From NCBI GenBank assembly GCA_013397455.1, contig VYZB01000529.1, forward strand, positions 320,231 through 384,230: a DNA stretch of 64,000 nucleotides, in the 5' to 3' direction. The DNA comes from Crotophaga sulcirostris. Taxonomy: Eukaryota; Chordata; Aves; Cuculiformes; Crotophagidae. Below the pieces are notes generated by a model, which had not been told where the DNA came from, did not search any database, and saw nothing but the letters and a program-made list of their open reading frames with translations. Of this stretch, positions 50,521 to 64,000 are shown in pieces (within the stretch, counting starts at the first letter, position 1; every line of letters begins with the position of its first letter). Made by a program: the position numbers and the translations under genes.

Positions 50521-53500
50521 GGTTGCTGTAATTATCTCATCACTAAACATTTTGAACTCGGAATGTTCAGTTAAAGTTGCATTTAAATGAATGATAAACT
50601 TACACAAAGAAATTGTCTAAGCAGTCAAACCATCTTACATCTGATCTATGTCTACAGTGGCGTAATGCCAGCATGAGATCATGATTATGGGATTTCAGCA
50701 GTGAGGTTCCCAGATCAGTTTTATGTCAGTTTTAAAGGCATTTTAGATTATATATTTAGATTATATTATCTGATATTATGAATCATCACAGACAGCAATA
50801 TTTTTATTTTGCCCATTTTTTCTACCTACAGATGCCAGTGGAAGGAGTTACCCCCAGAGAAACATAAGAAATCATTGTCTTTTAAAGCTTTCTCATTGTT
50901 GCAGGGGCTGGGAGACCATATCATCTTTCCACTAGCTATTCAATCCTAAAAAATACCTACCGGCTCCCAGTGGTTACAGAAGAAGATAATATGTGGTTCA
51001 TCTAAGGAAAATGATGGTCATATTGTATTAGGAATTAGAGGTTTGCTTAACAGTTGGTTTTAATTGGCCCCTTGGCCATCATTGCTATAGGGAAGGTATG
51101 TTCTCAGTCACAGGGAGGAAAGAGAAAGACTCTTAATGGGTGCTGCAGCTTCAGAGGAGGTCTCTACACATTATTCTTAAAAAGCAAATGTAGAATCCCT
51201 GCTATTGTGGTAAAACTCAGCCTTGACTGTGGAGTTACATAAAGCATTTCCATAGTGCTTGTGTTCTGTTTAACAGGTGGAGTGTCCCTCAGATAGAAAT
51301 ACAACTTAAAAGAAAAGAAGAAAATAAAAAATTCTTTATAGTCACCTAGGTTTTGTGGAAAATATGAGCAAAGGAGAGATTGGAGCTATTTCACATATAA
51401 CATTTAATTCCCAGGAAAACATATCCTAGTGACTTCTAATGCTAAGTAGGCTTTATTTACCTGATGAAAAATGTGGGGCTTTCCTAAATAAAATATTACT
51501 CAATTGTTAAAAAGTCAAATAGTTTGATGATATATTTGTAGATGTAATGTGTGAAATGCAGTATTTCATAGAAGGTAGGATCTTTTACCATGTACAAATT
51601 GCATATGAATATCCATTTTATGTAACTGTTGATCAGTTAATTTTGTATTTAGTATTATGCCACTAGAATGCTAAATATATGACCATTTCCATAAGGGCAG
51701 CTTGCATGGTAGTTATTTTTTTGATATACTGAATATCACTGACAGGTAGTGTTCAGATGTAAGAAAATACCATTACCTTATTACATGGCTTATTAGGTCA
51801 CTAACTTGAGTAGTGCACACTAGGCAGTGACCACACAGAGACTTTCTTGTGTGGTCACAACCCTTCAATAAAAATAAATAAACAAAAACAACAAACGAAA
51901 ACCAGCTATTTTCCATATGCAAAAGTTGAATTCGGTACTTGATATCTAGGTATTTTTTTATAGCAAGTATTGGGAGGTAACTGTGACAGGACCAATACAG
52001 TTGCAAAGTAACTGTATATTAAGAATATAGGAATATATTTTCAGGAACTGTTTAAGTCCTATTCCCTTTAAGGCAAATTAAATATTGTAATTTGAAAAAA
52101 AATTAAAATCAAATTTTCTACCAGAAACTGTTCCTATCACTGTAAATTTCACAATTGAATTATATTTCTCACTTTACAATTAAAAGTGCTACATTCTTAT
52201 CCAAAATATACATATACCACTGTACCTAAATATATAATTCTGTATTTTAGTAATATCATGTTTTTCTCCAAAAATGCAAATTACTATTAGGAAATTTTAA
52301 ATTAAGCTTTCCATTTCAAATTCTAAAATCATGGGTCACTTATATAATTTCAAATGTCTGTACCATTGCTCTAAAAAGTAAATGCCCACGAATCGGTGAA
52401 ATTTTTCTCAAAGGTATGTAAGCACATCAATAATGAATCTCAAGAAAATTAGGTCTTGGGGTACTGCAGTACAGCACATGCTAATGGTATGATTGACCAA
52501 GAAAATTAAAATATTTCTTTTAATACCTTATATTAATTTGGCAATAGGTATAAACTGCTGTGTCATTTAAACTAACCTATATTTATTGTTGGTTGACATG
52601 GTACCTAGTTGCTTATTTGTGTTTCAGAGACACCAAGTACACTGTAAATAATTAGTTGGACACAACATGACTGAAAAAAATATACATGCTTATACAAAGT
52701 CTGTGTGCCACTGAAACAAAAGTATTTAATAGCTGACTGCCCTTACTGCAGATATGAATTGGTCAAGACCTGGGTTGTGTTTTACCAAATTACAAGGATT
52801 TGCTAAGAAAAGAAGGTTGAAAAACTGTGAAAGACTGTATATCAGAGCTCAGTCTGTACATACCCTGGGATACCTGCTCAATAAATGTTTCCTAAATTTA
52901 AGTATCTACAGCCATGAAATAAATCCTCAGGGGAACTTCAAATAAATATATTTTCAAATAGTTTTTTCTCATCCCCAGTTGTACAGACAAGTAAGCTGAA
53001 AGAGAGAGATTATGAGATGCTGGAAAAGCACTCTCTTATTTTTAGTGTGTTCAGAGCTCAGATCAGGACACACTGCTTTTCTCCCCATGGAGGTTCTGCA
53101 GTATTATTGGCCAATGGATCAATCAGTTTCCTAAAAGTCAGGGAACAGCTTCATTTTGTGAAGACTGGGCTCCTTTGCCCCATGCAGTCAAAGGAAGATA
53201 GCACTCCTGGGGCTTTGTACTTACACCTTTGGACTCTTTATTCCCGTTTATTTACAGTTCTGTAGCTTTAATAAAACTGCATGATTCCTACCTCACTCTT
53301 TCTTTCTTACTAAATAAGAACAGTTGATATTTATATATAGGTGCATGGTGACTGAGAAAAGTGCAGAGAACATCTTAAGGAAATTTTGCTCGTTGCAGCT
53401 TGTAAACTACATTATATACACCGTAGTGCTAGGGATGACATTAATGTGTTGTTTAAAAAGCTGCTGTCAGGCCAATGCACATGCATTTTCCATAATGTAT

Positions 53501-56177
53501 ATGTGCTCATGTGTGATATTTAGACTGCTCCTTAGCAGCAAATGTGTCTGGAAAAATGGCTTTGATTAATTGACTTCCCTCCTCTTCTCCTTTCCTCTTT
53601 TCAGATGCAAAAGCTCCATTCATTATCAGGGAAGATCAGAGGAGGAGGGGAGCACAGTACCTGGGTCACACGTTGTTAGAGTTACAATTTTCCAAATGCC
53701 ATAAGCAAACAGTAGGGAATGGGAAATACCTGGGATGGGAGAGGACTGCTGTGTTTGATAGCCCTCCTCCATTCCAAATATTTGGTCTAATTTTATCTTT
53801 AGCTGTGCAAATTTGCATCTTTGCATTGTATATGCATGTAATAATTGTTATATTGTCAACTTTATCTGCCTTTTTCATGTGTCACATTTTCAGCCATGCA
53901 GGTATAAGGAACTGCAAGCACTGATGCACTGATTGAGGGCTCTTCTTTCCAGTGTTCCTTATCCATGTGTTCCTTTTTCTTAGGAAATTACCACCTATAA
54001 GAACTTATATATATGTATATAATTCTAGAGCCAAGACTCATACTTCACTACATCAACTGAAAATTTCCTTCACTTCTGTTTTTTATTTATACATACATGA
54101 ATGACTCTTGGTAAGAGTCTCCTTCTGCTATTTTCATGTATGTTTATGGTATTTGTGCCGCACATAATTTATCTATAGAATCAGAATTTTGCACAAGGAG
54201 AATATTGCTAGTCAGAACCCAGAAGTTTGGCCCCATCTTTACTCATCATATTTTCCTTCTTCAGTTAACATTATTACTGGTTAATAGGTGCACCTGAAAA
54301 TCAAGCTGTATTGTAGTACCGGTGCGTTACATTAAATGCATCTTTTCTAGGACAGCAAGTTTCTTTTTTTTTCCTAATGAAAAAGAATACCTCATCTTTT
54401 CCAATTTTCCTATCAAACACATCCACATCATCTCGAGACACTGCCACATCCAGCTGCATCTATACTCAACTTCAATTATATGAAATTACACAACCTACTC
54501 TTAGGTCCTTTAGGTTCTCTTTTGCTGTGTGAGGCACGCGCATAGTGCATTTCCTGTGAAGTGCATGATTACAAACTATTCAATACAAGCCTGTTTTAAG
54601 TAAACAGTAAATTAAATATTGTCAGTGCTCATTCAGATGTGCTCTTACAAAGGAAAAAGAACTTCTAGATTTGAGTTCATAAAACTCTAGATATATGAAA
54701 GGACCAGACATAAACTAGGCATCATTTTTCTTTTTTGATTTCTCTTGGCTGACCCAATTGTTCAACAGCTGGTACAAAACATTGTATTCAGATGCCTATA
54801 CAAGGAAAATCGGGCTAGACAAAATGCTGAAGGTAGCACAGTTCCTTTTTATTGCTCTTTATTTGAATGGAGAATCCTCAAAAACATTCTGTCACTAACT
54901 GTAGGGTACACTTCTACCTGAAAGACTGTTACGAGTCTGTCTGAGCAACATAGCTCTTTTAGCCATGACAAATACAGTAAAAGAACATCATTTTATTACA
55001 GTTCTGGTAATATTATTTCCTGCTATGCCAATCAGCCCGACTGCAGGAGCCAAGAAGGAAAGGAAATAGTTGCTTCCCTAAAAAATGAGGGCTCTTGAGT
55101 ATTTTGTGGTGTCTGCTACTTCAGTACTAGTATGGTCACTAGTATTTGGAGAAGTATAAACAAGTTTCATTTAAAACAGAAGCTACTCATGTGCACTTGC
55201 AAACTCTGCTTTCATCTCTGCCAGTTAACTTGTTCCCAAGAGAAGGCAAAACTCTTTTCTTCCAGGGGGTCAAATGTTGTTTTCAGTCATTCTGTAGAAA
55301 TTTCAAAGACAACAAGAGTAGCACGTGTGTGTTCAGGGCTGCACATGATTTATGGTTAAATACAGCAAGTATCCCTTTATTGTATTTTGTTTCTTTATTA
55401 CTTGCAAGTATGAGTCAGAAACTGGCAAACAATTGACAGATTTATCGAACTTATCAGTGGTGTACAAAGTGGCACAATGTGTAGTAGATTGTGTTTCCAG
55501 TTCCTTTCTCTATTCCCAGATTTTAATGCAATTTGTAAAAATAAAAAATGTAAAAAGAAACAAAGTATTTTAATTGCTGTTAAGGCAGAAATCTTCCGCA
55601 AACTAGTAAAAATATTAGTGTAAAAAATGATGGAAAATACTTACTTTGCAAGTTAAGAATGTAGAGATCTAAAGCAGCCTGATTTGTTCTTTGAAAATGG
55701 ATGAGAGTTAACTGAGAAACACAATATTAATAGATTTGTATGAATGCACATAAGGCCTATATATTCAATGCTGTAATTTTTTTATGGTTTCATAAATAAT
55801 GCTATCACCAACATTTCAAAGAAAACTGAAAAAAACAGAGCTCATATGTGGCAGCATAAATTTAGTGTATTTTATAGAACACTGTTACTCCAGATATAGC
55901 CTACGGGTTGTGACTTTTCATAAAACCTAATGAATTTCTAGATTTGTCAGCTGTTTCAAAACAGATGCACTTTGCTGATCTAATGGAAACATTTGGAGCC
56001 CAGATCCAAAATATCAATAGCTTTTAGTATCACAAATTTGTTTGGCTATTGGGTAAATGGGGATGTGGTTCTTGATAAAAAGCAGCACGTAATTTTATAC
56101 ATGTGTTTTATGATAACTGCCTCTCCGAAGTCTGATACTGAGTTTGTTTCTCTTCTTTTTCCTTTTTTTTTTTTCAG

Positions 56178-56274
56178 AGTTTTAAGTTGAATGTAGATAG
56201 CCACTGTGCTTTAAAAGAAGCAGTGGTACAAGAAGGACGTCAACTTCTTGAGCTTATTGTATCTCACAAATCAG
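56178..56274 (+). CDS. AKAP6: AKAP6 coding exon D, middle of spectrin repeat 1
   Basis: This 97-base exon encodes SFKLNVDSHCALKEAVVQEG then RQLLELIVSHKS plus the first base of the next glycine codon. It continues from LYLETHL of exon C to give ETHL-SFKLNVDSH, as in human AKAP6. Together with exons C and E it forms the first spectrin-like repeat; here the heptad-like leucines (ALKEAV, QLLELI) fit helix B. The acceptor is an almost pure T tract ending in cag, and the donor is GTAAAT (A at +5, weaker than consensus). It enters at phase 0 and leaves one base into a codon, so it cannot be skipped without a frameshift. Confidence 0.94.
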
Positions 56275-57487
56275 GTAAATCCTTCTGAAATATTGCAAGT
56301 CTTTATGTCTCCAGACTATTAAAGAATGAAGAAGCATTGCTGTAAATTACTGCATATATTCACTTCCTTATGTATTATTAATATTTACATTATCAGATTG
56401 ACCTTCAAGATTTATAAATGTTTCATATACTGCATACAATGCAGTGATACTTATAAAATGAAATACTGCCTGCAAATAGTCTGTTCATTTTATTTTGGTC
56501 TTACTACTCAGCTGAGTTTCAATTGAAATCACATCACTGAAAACTTCACACTGACACATTCTTTGATGTAGCTGCTATGGAAATAGCATTAAGATAATGA
56601 ATTGGGATTGCAAATATATATTTTTTTTTACATACTCTGTATGGGTAATTGCATTGGTAAAGCTTTATTTTGCCGCTTAAACTAATTCTTACATCAATTT
56701 TAATATATTTATGAGGAGTAGATTAAAATTAAAAATACCTTTTTCCTTTGGTTAGGCTTGTCTTTTTCTGCAGAGGCCTTAAATCGAGAGAGATATACTG
56801 ATTTTCCTTTCTCTATCCTTATCACCCCGTATACTTTTAGATGTTTGCGTGATTTGTATGATAATAGGGTTTTAATTAGCATGTACTGCTATGGAATGCC
56901 ATCTTAATTTTGGCCTCCTTAGCGTGCTTTTCATCCAGGTTGAAGTTATCCTTTGGTCTACTGTTTTCTGATGCTGTTATTCATATATATTCCTCTATTG
57001 TTTCACAGCATCAGAGAGATCTGTGTAATGTGAAGGCTATAGGAAAATGGTGACTTCTAGGTATAGATCTTTAGAAAAGAATAATGTGTAAACCACAAAA
57101 AATATTTACAGGAGTTGGATGTAAGAGTTGGAAGATTATGAAATATTTTGAGATAAAGACTAGATATTAGAAGGTGAGATTACCATAGCTTTTCCTACTG
57201 CATAGAAATCATAGTTCATGTTGGATATTCTTTTTCTTGAAATAGTCAGCTGAAACATAATAAAAATTGAACATGGTAGCTAAAGGAAATGTTTTAACCC
57301 TATAGCATTGTTTTGCAGCATGAACAATAGTAATATTTGGATTTATTGCTGAGAAAATACACTAAAATTCTCATTGCATTTGTTCTTTTAAATATAAATA
57401 TCCTGCTAATTCTTCGAATAAAGAATCATATTTAAAGATTCAGTTGGGTTTACAACTTTTACTTTTTTCCCCTTCATTTTGGAGAAG
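56275..57487 (+). other. AKAP6: AKAP6 intron between exons D and E
   Basis: A 1.2-kb intron, AT-rich, no repeat recognised. The stretch 56575-56720 has the non-repetitive, homeodomain-site-rich look (TAATTG-like cores) of conserved noncoding sequence, which is an impression only. Confidence 0.8.
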
Positions 57488-57651
57488 GACTGAAGGACAT
57501 GCTGCAGATGATTGCAAGTCAATGGAAGGAACTACAGAGGCAAATCAAACGACAACACAGCTGGATTCTTAGGGCTCTGGATATCATCAAAGCAGAGATA
57601 CTGGCTACTGATGTGTCTGTAGAGAATGAGGAAGGGACTGGGAGCCCTAAG
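57488..57651 (+). CDS. AKAP6: AKAP6 coding exon E, end of spectrin repeat 1
   Basis: This 164-base exon completes the glycine codon split with exon D and then encodes 54 residues: LKDMLQMIASQWKELQRQIK, then RQHSWILRALDIIKAEILAT, then DVSVENEEGTGSPK. The tryptophans in ASQWKEL and HSWILRAL and the basic helical stretch are characteristic of spectrin repeat helix C; the acidic tail EENEEGTGSPK-like linker leads to the next exon in mammals. The acceptor is ccccttcattttggagaag, and the donor GTAAGT is the best consensus donor in the window. The following exon, which in mammals starts AEVQLCYLEAQRD, is not present in the remaining 6.3 kb. The intron before it is only 1.2 kb. Confidence 0.95.
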
Positions 57652-60600
57652 GTAAGTGGCTTGAAGTTTGCCTTATTTCCTCTTATTTCCGTCTTCTTTT
57701 GAACTAGGCACCACTGAAGTTTTCTTTCCACCCTAAGGCTTTTCATTTCTACTGGGTAAACTTTTTTTTTTTTATAAACAAAATGAAATGCCTTACTCTG
57801 AAATAATAAAAAAATCTTGGAACTTTCAAGTTTTCCAGAAAGACCTGTCTCATTTTGTGTAGAAGGGCATGAGGGGGAACATGAAACATTTAGTAAACAA
57901 AACATAAAGCATCTTTAACATGAATAATCCGAATAGTTTTAAACTGTTTTGTTGCAACTATAAATCACTATAATCAGTGCAATCACTCAGCTCTGACATC
58001 CATTAGCCGCTTGGTTACAGCAAATTAACAAAGAAGAGAGAAAGTGATTCATTATCTCATTCCTGTTAATGACTATCAGATGCATTGCTTAATTAGGGGA
58101 TGGCCATTGTAGTGGGAAGAAGGTCATATGCCTTTTCACAAATCTTTTTGCTCTGAGTTTAAGTCTTTCATAATAGTGCATGTATTGAATACAAGTGCTT
58201 TAAGAATAAATTATTGATACCTATCATCATTTTGTGGATATTATTAAAGGAGACTATAGTACTTACCACTTGCCAAATTTAATATTTGTAAGAGCATTTT
58301 AAATACAAAACATGCTTATTCAAAATGGTGCAAGCAGCGTAGCGACCCTACACACAGTGCAAACTTCAAGCATAGGGCCCATGACCTTTCGTTACCATCA
58401 GTAGTAAGCAAACGTGGTTGGGGGAGAGTGCATTGGAAGGTGTTGATTTTTAGAATGCATTCTACGCAAAGAATATGCAGCAGAGAAATTTAGCAACTCT
58501 TAACACCTAGGCATGCAGCAGGCTGAAATTCACAGTATCACAGTATCACAAGGTTGGAAAGGACCTCTGAGATCATCAAGTCCAACCTATAACCCGACAC
58601 TAACACCAACCCATCATCTAAACCATGGCACTCAATGCCTCATCCAGTCTTCCCTTAAACACCTCCAGGGTCGGCGACTCCACCACCTCCCTGGGCAGTG
58701 CATTCCAACGGCCAATCACCCTTTCAGTGAAGAACTTTTTCCTAACATCAAGTCTAAACTTTCCCTGACAAAGCTTGAGTCTATGCCCTCTAGTTCTGAT
58801 TTTAGAGATAGTGGAGGAAGAGCCAAGGATAACAATGAAACAAAAATATAGCAAAAAGCCTATATGCAGGAGACACAATTTGAACCAGTATTCCTTATCA
58901 CTTGCATAGTAGAAAATGCTCCTGTGCTACATAGCTCTTACTTTTGGAAGTAGGTAGTGAAGCAGCACTTGGTCTCATAGTTAGGTTTGTTAAAGTAAAC
59001 AGACTAGCTCAAAATTAAGTTTCTTCCTCCTCCAATAATATGACTTTATATCTCTGAATAGCTTGACTCATCCATGACCAAGAGTCTTAACTGCTTCATC
59101 AAAATAATCATGTAATAAATGTTCTAAAATCCGGCATGATTTTGCTATGAAAGTTATGGAATCCCTAGCTTGGAATACTTATATTAAAATATTTGTTTGA
59201 AAAGGGAGGCATGATTGATGTTGCACTATATTTTCCATATAGATAGGTGATAGCTCCTTACCCAGTGCTTTTTGTCATAGAGATAGGAAGCAATGCTTTT
59301 TTCAAGTCTGCAGTTAAATTAAAACTATTTGACAAACAAATGACCAAACAAAAAGTGGTTTTAGGTTATTTCATTCATTAAGTCAAGTCTCTATTTGATT
59401 CTTGTAACTATGGGCAGTAGTGCAGTCAAATGCCATCTACTTCATGCAGAAAGGTAAACTGAAATTAAAATACATCTGGTAATATAACTGTAGATTTCAG
59501 TTTGCACTTATTTCAAAAGCCAAAAGGAACTGGAGAAGTATAATAGGAAATCTAAAGATTATATCTAGAGGGTATTTTTCTTTTGCCTTGTCTGAGAAAC
59601 TACAGGAACAGTGTTGGTGTCAGAAATCTGTAAAGCAATAGGAAAAGGAAGAATTTCAAAGACCCTAGGAAACTTTTCCCTTAGGACTTTTAAACATGTT
59701 TTCATAGCACTGTGGCATCTTTTATGCAAGCAGTGGAGAGAGGAAAGGAGAGAGGGACATTTTGCACTCTAGAAATACTTTGTCAACATTTATATTCAAG
59801 AATTTAGATTTTGATTATGAAAGTTTTCATTTTGTTTTATGTAAGTTTCATAGTGGTTTATAGTGATTGCTAAAGATGACTTAAGGGATTTAAAATATTT
59901 CTGTTGGATTAGCTCTTCTAATGTGTTGCATTCTCTGTATAATCTTAGAAAAACAATGAGATCTTTTCTTTAAGTAAGTATTTACTAAAGCTATTCTTTC
60001 ATTTTTGTAAATAAACAAATGATGACTGTATGCAGCTTAAATTGGAAGGTATAAGGTTTTGCCTTCTTACTCCATGGAGAAGTACCTTTAAGAATAAATC
60101 TTAGAATTGCCATGATACGTTTCCAGAAGTACTTACATAATATTACTAGTAGTAAACATGACACACAATACATCTGACTTACTTTCAGAATCTTAAGACA
60201 TTTAGCTAAGAGTAAAAGTTTTCTTCTGATGGAAATAGTAAGGAATATTTTAAAATGTCTTGAAAATAGGCGGAATGTTTGTCTATATGCGTGTATCCTG
60301 TGTTTTTCCACCTTCTGGAGGTGTCCGAGACCACATGTTTTATGACTGATCTCTTTACAATTGAGCCACTTCTCCATCAGGAAAGGCCTACTGGAACATT
60401 GTTCTCAAAAAACAGTAAAGAGTGGTATTGAGCAAGAACATGATGCACTTTCTTATTTAGTAGCTGTGTGTGTTACTGCCTGTATATTACCCTGATCTGT
60501 TTAACTCTTAATTTGGTGGAAAGGTTCATTGCTTTTTGAAGAGCTGGTAAGTTAATCGTGTAACTAATGTCCTTGAAAAGTACACAAATCTTAATAACAT

Positions 60601-63600
60601 TTGCCCATAGTAGACATTCTCCTTCATTCACAATTGTATGGACTAGTATTCTTAGGGTCAGTTGTAAGTTCTACTCCCAGCATGCCTTTGGATAGTTAAT
60701 TCATTACTATAACTTTTGAATCTGGATAATTTTGTTCTGTAAGTAAATGTTTGAATTAAGTTTTAGGGTTTTGTGTAACAGTTCAGAGCGTAATATCAGG
60801 ACCTAAAGGCTGACAGTTTAAAAGAATAATGGTATACTATAGAAATAGGTATGCAGTGTGTACTGGACATGTTCCTTTCTAGGATAATTACTATGTTACT
60901 GAAAAAAAATTCTGCTTTTCTATTCTTGCTTCGGAGAAACAATTATGAAACTGGTTAAGGTGTTGAGCCTAATGCTTAGAAGATTGAAATCTGATTGAGT
61001 TGTCTCTTGGGAAGGCTATCTTAACTCTATAACAGACTTGTCTGTCAGTAGGTTAATAATAAAAGCAGTAAGTATTTGAAGAATATTAGAAGAGGCAAAA
61101 ATATGTTTAATAAAGTCAACCTAAAATTACAAAAAATAGTAGGTGGCTCAGGATAACAGAGTGTGAAGTGGTTAAACTAACCTTTGTATAAAGAAAAATA
61201 ATGTAATTTCCTCTTGATATGTAATTAAGCATCCCACACTTCGAGGATCATCTCCCACTCAGTTGCACATAATTTCACAGTTTTTACAGCCATTCTAAAC
61301 AAACTGACTTCAGTAAACATAAGAGTGATTTTCATGAAAAAAATGAAAACTTAGTGGCGCCATTTAATATCTACCACCGTCTGGGATTCTGGGAATGCTT
61401 CTTGACAGACACTTTTATAGTGACACTCGTCGCAGACCTAGTGAGTGAACTGAACACTGTAGCCCAGAACAATTACATCTTGCTCAGAGTTTTAATATGA
61501 GGATGGATTTTTGAAATGGACAACAAGACAAAGCAAAGGTGAAAGAATGGTAACAGTCCTTTCTTTATTACTTCAGACTTGTAACTTGTCCTGGACATCT
61601 AATCATGCTGCTATGACTGCAACATTTAGATTAATATATGATACAAAAGGAATGTACAAATGAAGTGTTTCAGCATCTTTGTGATCAGTGCAGAGAAATA
61701 TCATATTTGTGAGTAGACGTTTTGCTTTTTCTCTGTCTCTTTTATCAGCTCTAGGTTTCTAATCTGCAGAAATCAGTATGATGCTTGTACTATAATATTA
61801 AAACCAATACAGTGGTATTTCTCCTGAGGTCTTCCAAGATTTAAAAACAGGGAAATCTATTATTGGGACAGTCTTAAATATTGTCAATGGATAACAGAGG
61901 GAATGATTTTATTTACGCACTTTAAGTGTTTTTACTTGCATAACAACATTGAAAACAGGGTTAATAGTGTCCTATGTATGCAATTGGAGTATTACATACA
62001 TTGTTGTCATGGTCACTGATTTGAAGTTGTCAAGTGTCACGTGTAACTGGTCATCATTCTGTTCTCCTCAAGTTAGTTGCTTCTAGTGAAGGGCAGGAAT
62101 AGCATGTGCAAGAGAGATCATTTTACTTGGGTTGCTGGAGTTTCCCAAGGGACTTTTAAAACTTCACACCTCAAAGTGAATTTATTTATCTAATCTACAG
62201 TCTCTCTTTCTCTGTCTTCCCCATGATGGAACTCAGGAGCAGATGCACGCATTCAATCTTCTGTCTCATGTTCTTACTATTGTGGAATAAAATGTCAAGT
62301 AAATAGCCATCACTTCGTCAGTAACAATTTTAAAGATAATGAAATGGAAATCAGACTTCCATTTCTGACATTGGACAGACAAATGGAAAGGGAATTTCAT
62401 CTGGTGATACACATGCCATCCTGGTCTACAGTTATCTCATGACCCAATCAAGTCTTTTTTTGGAAAAGAAATGTACAAGGAAAGTTGGTATTTGTGGTTT
62501 AGCAGAAGTAATTTTTTTCTCTAATGTGTCCATAATGATCCATCTTCCCATCTAGATACAAGAAAGCTTTATACTATGAATGCAACACCTTACAGATCAG
62601 ACATTAAACCGAAGTTCCAACAACCTTTATCCAGGCTTACTTCCAGTATCAGTAATTAGTAATCAGTGTTAGTCTCTTCTGTTCAGAACAACTGAATTGT
62701 CTTGGGCACAGTTAAATAGTTACTACTTTTCACTGGTGAATAAAATACCTGATAATACCTTACAAAGTATTTCTGTGCCGAGAAGTATTACATTAAGTTG
62801 GTAGCTCACCATTTACTACTTCCAAAGATGGTAATAGGGGGAGTGATTTCCTGTGATAAGAAGAGAAGGTTCTGCAATGTTGCCATTGAGGCACAGTCTA
62901 AAGTTGTTGGATATTTAAAATGCTATCTGTACATAAATAGAGTATTATTGTTCCTAACAGCTAAACAGTTTGAAATAATTCATGTGACATTTCAATTCTG
63001 AATCTTTTGGAACTTTGGAAGTCTAGACTAACTGTGATCTCACTCTTAAGTACAAACAATGCCATTAATTCTTCCCTGCTAAGAAAAAAATGCACCTACA
63101 ATTATTATTTTGCTTGGCTTTAGGTATTTTAGTATGTAACATTACAGTATTCTTGATCTGTCAGCTTCTATAGTAGAGGCTTGAACCATGGGTGAGTTGG
63201 TCAAATGGATATAAAGGGTAGTGATATTTACAAAATCCTTCTGTAAATCAATAGAAAAAAAAATGGTCTTGCAAGGAATAATCCTGTCTTTTAGTGGTTT
63301 TACAACTGAGTTTTTTTGTATTAGTTGTTATCCAAATACGGGATTTAAAACATCGGTTAATAATATCCAAGATAATCAAAACAAACTATGTTGATGTAAC
63401 AATGAAAATAATCTAAGAAATAAGCAAGAAGAAGGTATATTTGTTTCTTTTAGTGCAGCTAGACGCTTCAAGTTCCTGTTTGCTAGTTTTTAATACCTTG
63501 CTTTTTAAGTTGTTTATTTTTAATCTTACAGACCTGACCTAGAATGTGCACAGACCTGGCCATCATTGTAACAAAAAGTATCTTTAGGAAGTATTTGAGA

Positions 63601-64000
63601 AGTGAAACCATAATTTTACACACCATTTAAAGTAGATGAATAAAGGAAAAAGAAAGGTGTTTTAGAATAAGTTAGCAGCAGAAGCAGGTATCAGTAAAAG
63701 GACAGCCTGAATATGGACAGCTATATTACATCTACTATTAAGCACAACAGTCAGTCATGTTAAAAAACACAGGCATGTTTTTAAGCCAAAATGTTCTAAT
63801 ATTTACTGCAAAAATATCAAAAGTCATATGCAAATTGAAGATGTGAACAAGGACTCCAAAGTATCTGTGATATTTATAGAATGCTTTTATAATTTTATAC
63901 ACCTTGATGATTCTAGATGCTCTGTATTACTTCGTGCAATTGTAGGGTCTTTGACAGCCATCACCTTTAATAGAAACAGTTATGCTTAAACAGTTAGCAA
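57652..64000 (+). other. AKAP6: AKAP6 intron downstream of exon E (continues past window)
   Basis: 6.3 kb of AT-rich intron with no further exon recognised. It holds a CR1 3' fragment (58531-58800) and a possible conserved noncoding element (about 57950-58110). The 128-codon minus-strand frame at 59991-60377 has no recognisable homology and I treat it as chance. Confidence 0.7.
58531..58800 (-). mobile_element. CR1 LINE 3' fragment
   Basis: A 270-base CR1 3' end in minus orientation. The terminal repeat cacagtatcacagtatcaca is followed by aggttggaaaggacctctga and the 3' part of ORF2 (minus-strand frame with [19 protein letters not shown] and [10 protein letters not shown]). The 5' break is near 58800. 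Its terminus is nearly the same as the copy at 50071 and differs from that at 13699, indicating two CR1 subfamilies in the window. Confidence 0.95.

Larger units (their letters stand above)
41219..56177 (+). other. AKAP6: AKAP6 intron between exons C and D
   Basis: A 15-kb intron. The first 5 kb hold a 32-base purine-only tract (41993-42024) and nothing else I can name. Between 46451 and 50520 it has gathered a CR1 fragment, a solo LTR, an ancient CR1/L3-like remnant and a second CR1 fragment, all with 3' or sense direction on the minus strand. From 50520 to 56177 it is AT-rich without recognisable features. Confidence 0.75.

Noticed and set aside
59991..60377. 128-codon minus-strand frame
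   Set aside because: Lysine/isoleucine/phenylalanine-rich with no domain; typical of AT-rich noncoding DNA.
1..64000. tRNA, rRNA, CRISPR, bacterial or phage features
   Set aside because: No cloverleaf with conserved arms, no rRNA sequence and no spaced direct repeats were seen; all recognisable content is vertebrate nuclear.

Overview
The window reads as an intron-rich stretch of an avian nuclear genome. CR1 LINE 3' ends with their short terminal repeats occur on both strands, there is a solo endogenous-retrovirus LTR of a type I associate with neoavian birds, and base composition is AT-rich except for one CpG-dense island. The single gene I can support is AKAP6 (mAKAP, the muscle/brain A-kinase anchoring protein), on the + strand. 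I recognised it from the translated exons, not from a database search.

Five AKAP6 coding exons are visible: 15371-15622, 20866-22644, 41096-41218, 56178-56274 and 57488-57651. All have AG/GT boundaries, their phases are compatible, and together they give 805 codons with no stop or frameshift. By recollection of the human protein they cover roughly residues 110 to 900. They comprise an N-terminal helical segment, a long serine-rich region holding the internal methionine used by the cardiac beta isoform, and the first spectrin-like repeat, which is split over the last three exons. The upstream first coding exon(s) and the downstream exons (later spectrin repeats, nesprin-binding, calcineurin-binding and PKA RII-binding parts) lie outside the window.

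Layout: 1-15370 upstream intron with a short CR1 tail (about 7660) and a longer CR1 (12483-13699) interrupted by a 730-base assembly gap; 15371-22644 two exons around a 5.2-kb intron; 22645-41095 an 18-kb intron with a CpG-rich island broken by a second assembly gap (38432-38646), a T19 tract and a perfect 17-bp inverted repeat just before the third exon; 41219-56177 a 15-kb intron that has collected a CR1, a solo LTR with intact 5-bp target duplications, an ancient CR1/L3-like remnant and another CR1 between 46.4 and 50.5 kb; 56178-57651 two exons 1.2 kb apart; 57652-64000 downstream intron with one more CR1 tail and a stretch that looks like a conserved noncoding element.

I found no convincing second protein gene, RNA gene, CRISPR array or dedicated novel system. 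Most other open frames are short, AT-rich and lack homology I can recognise. The items most worth a second look are the gapped CpG island deep in an AKAP6 intron, the unusual self-complementary element at 40493-40539, and the intact solo LTR.
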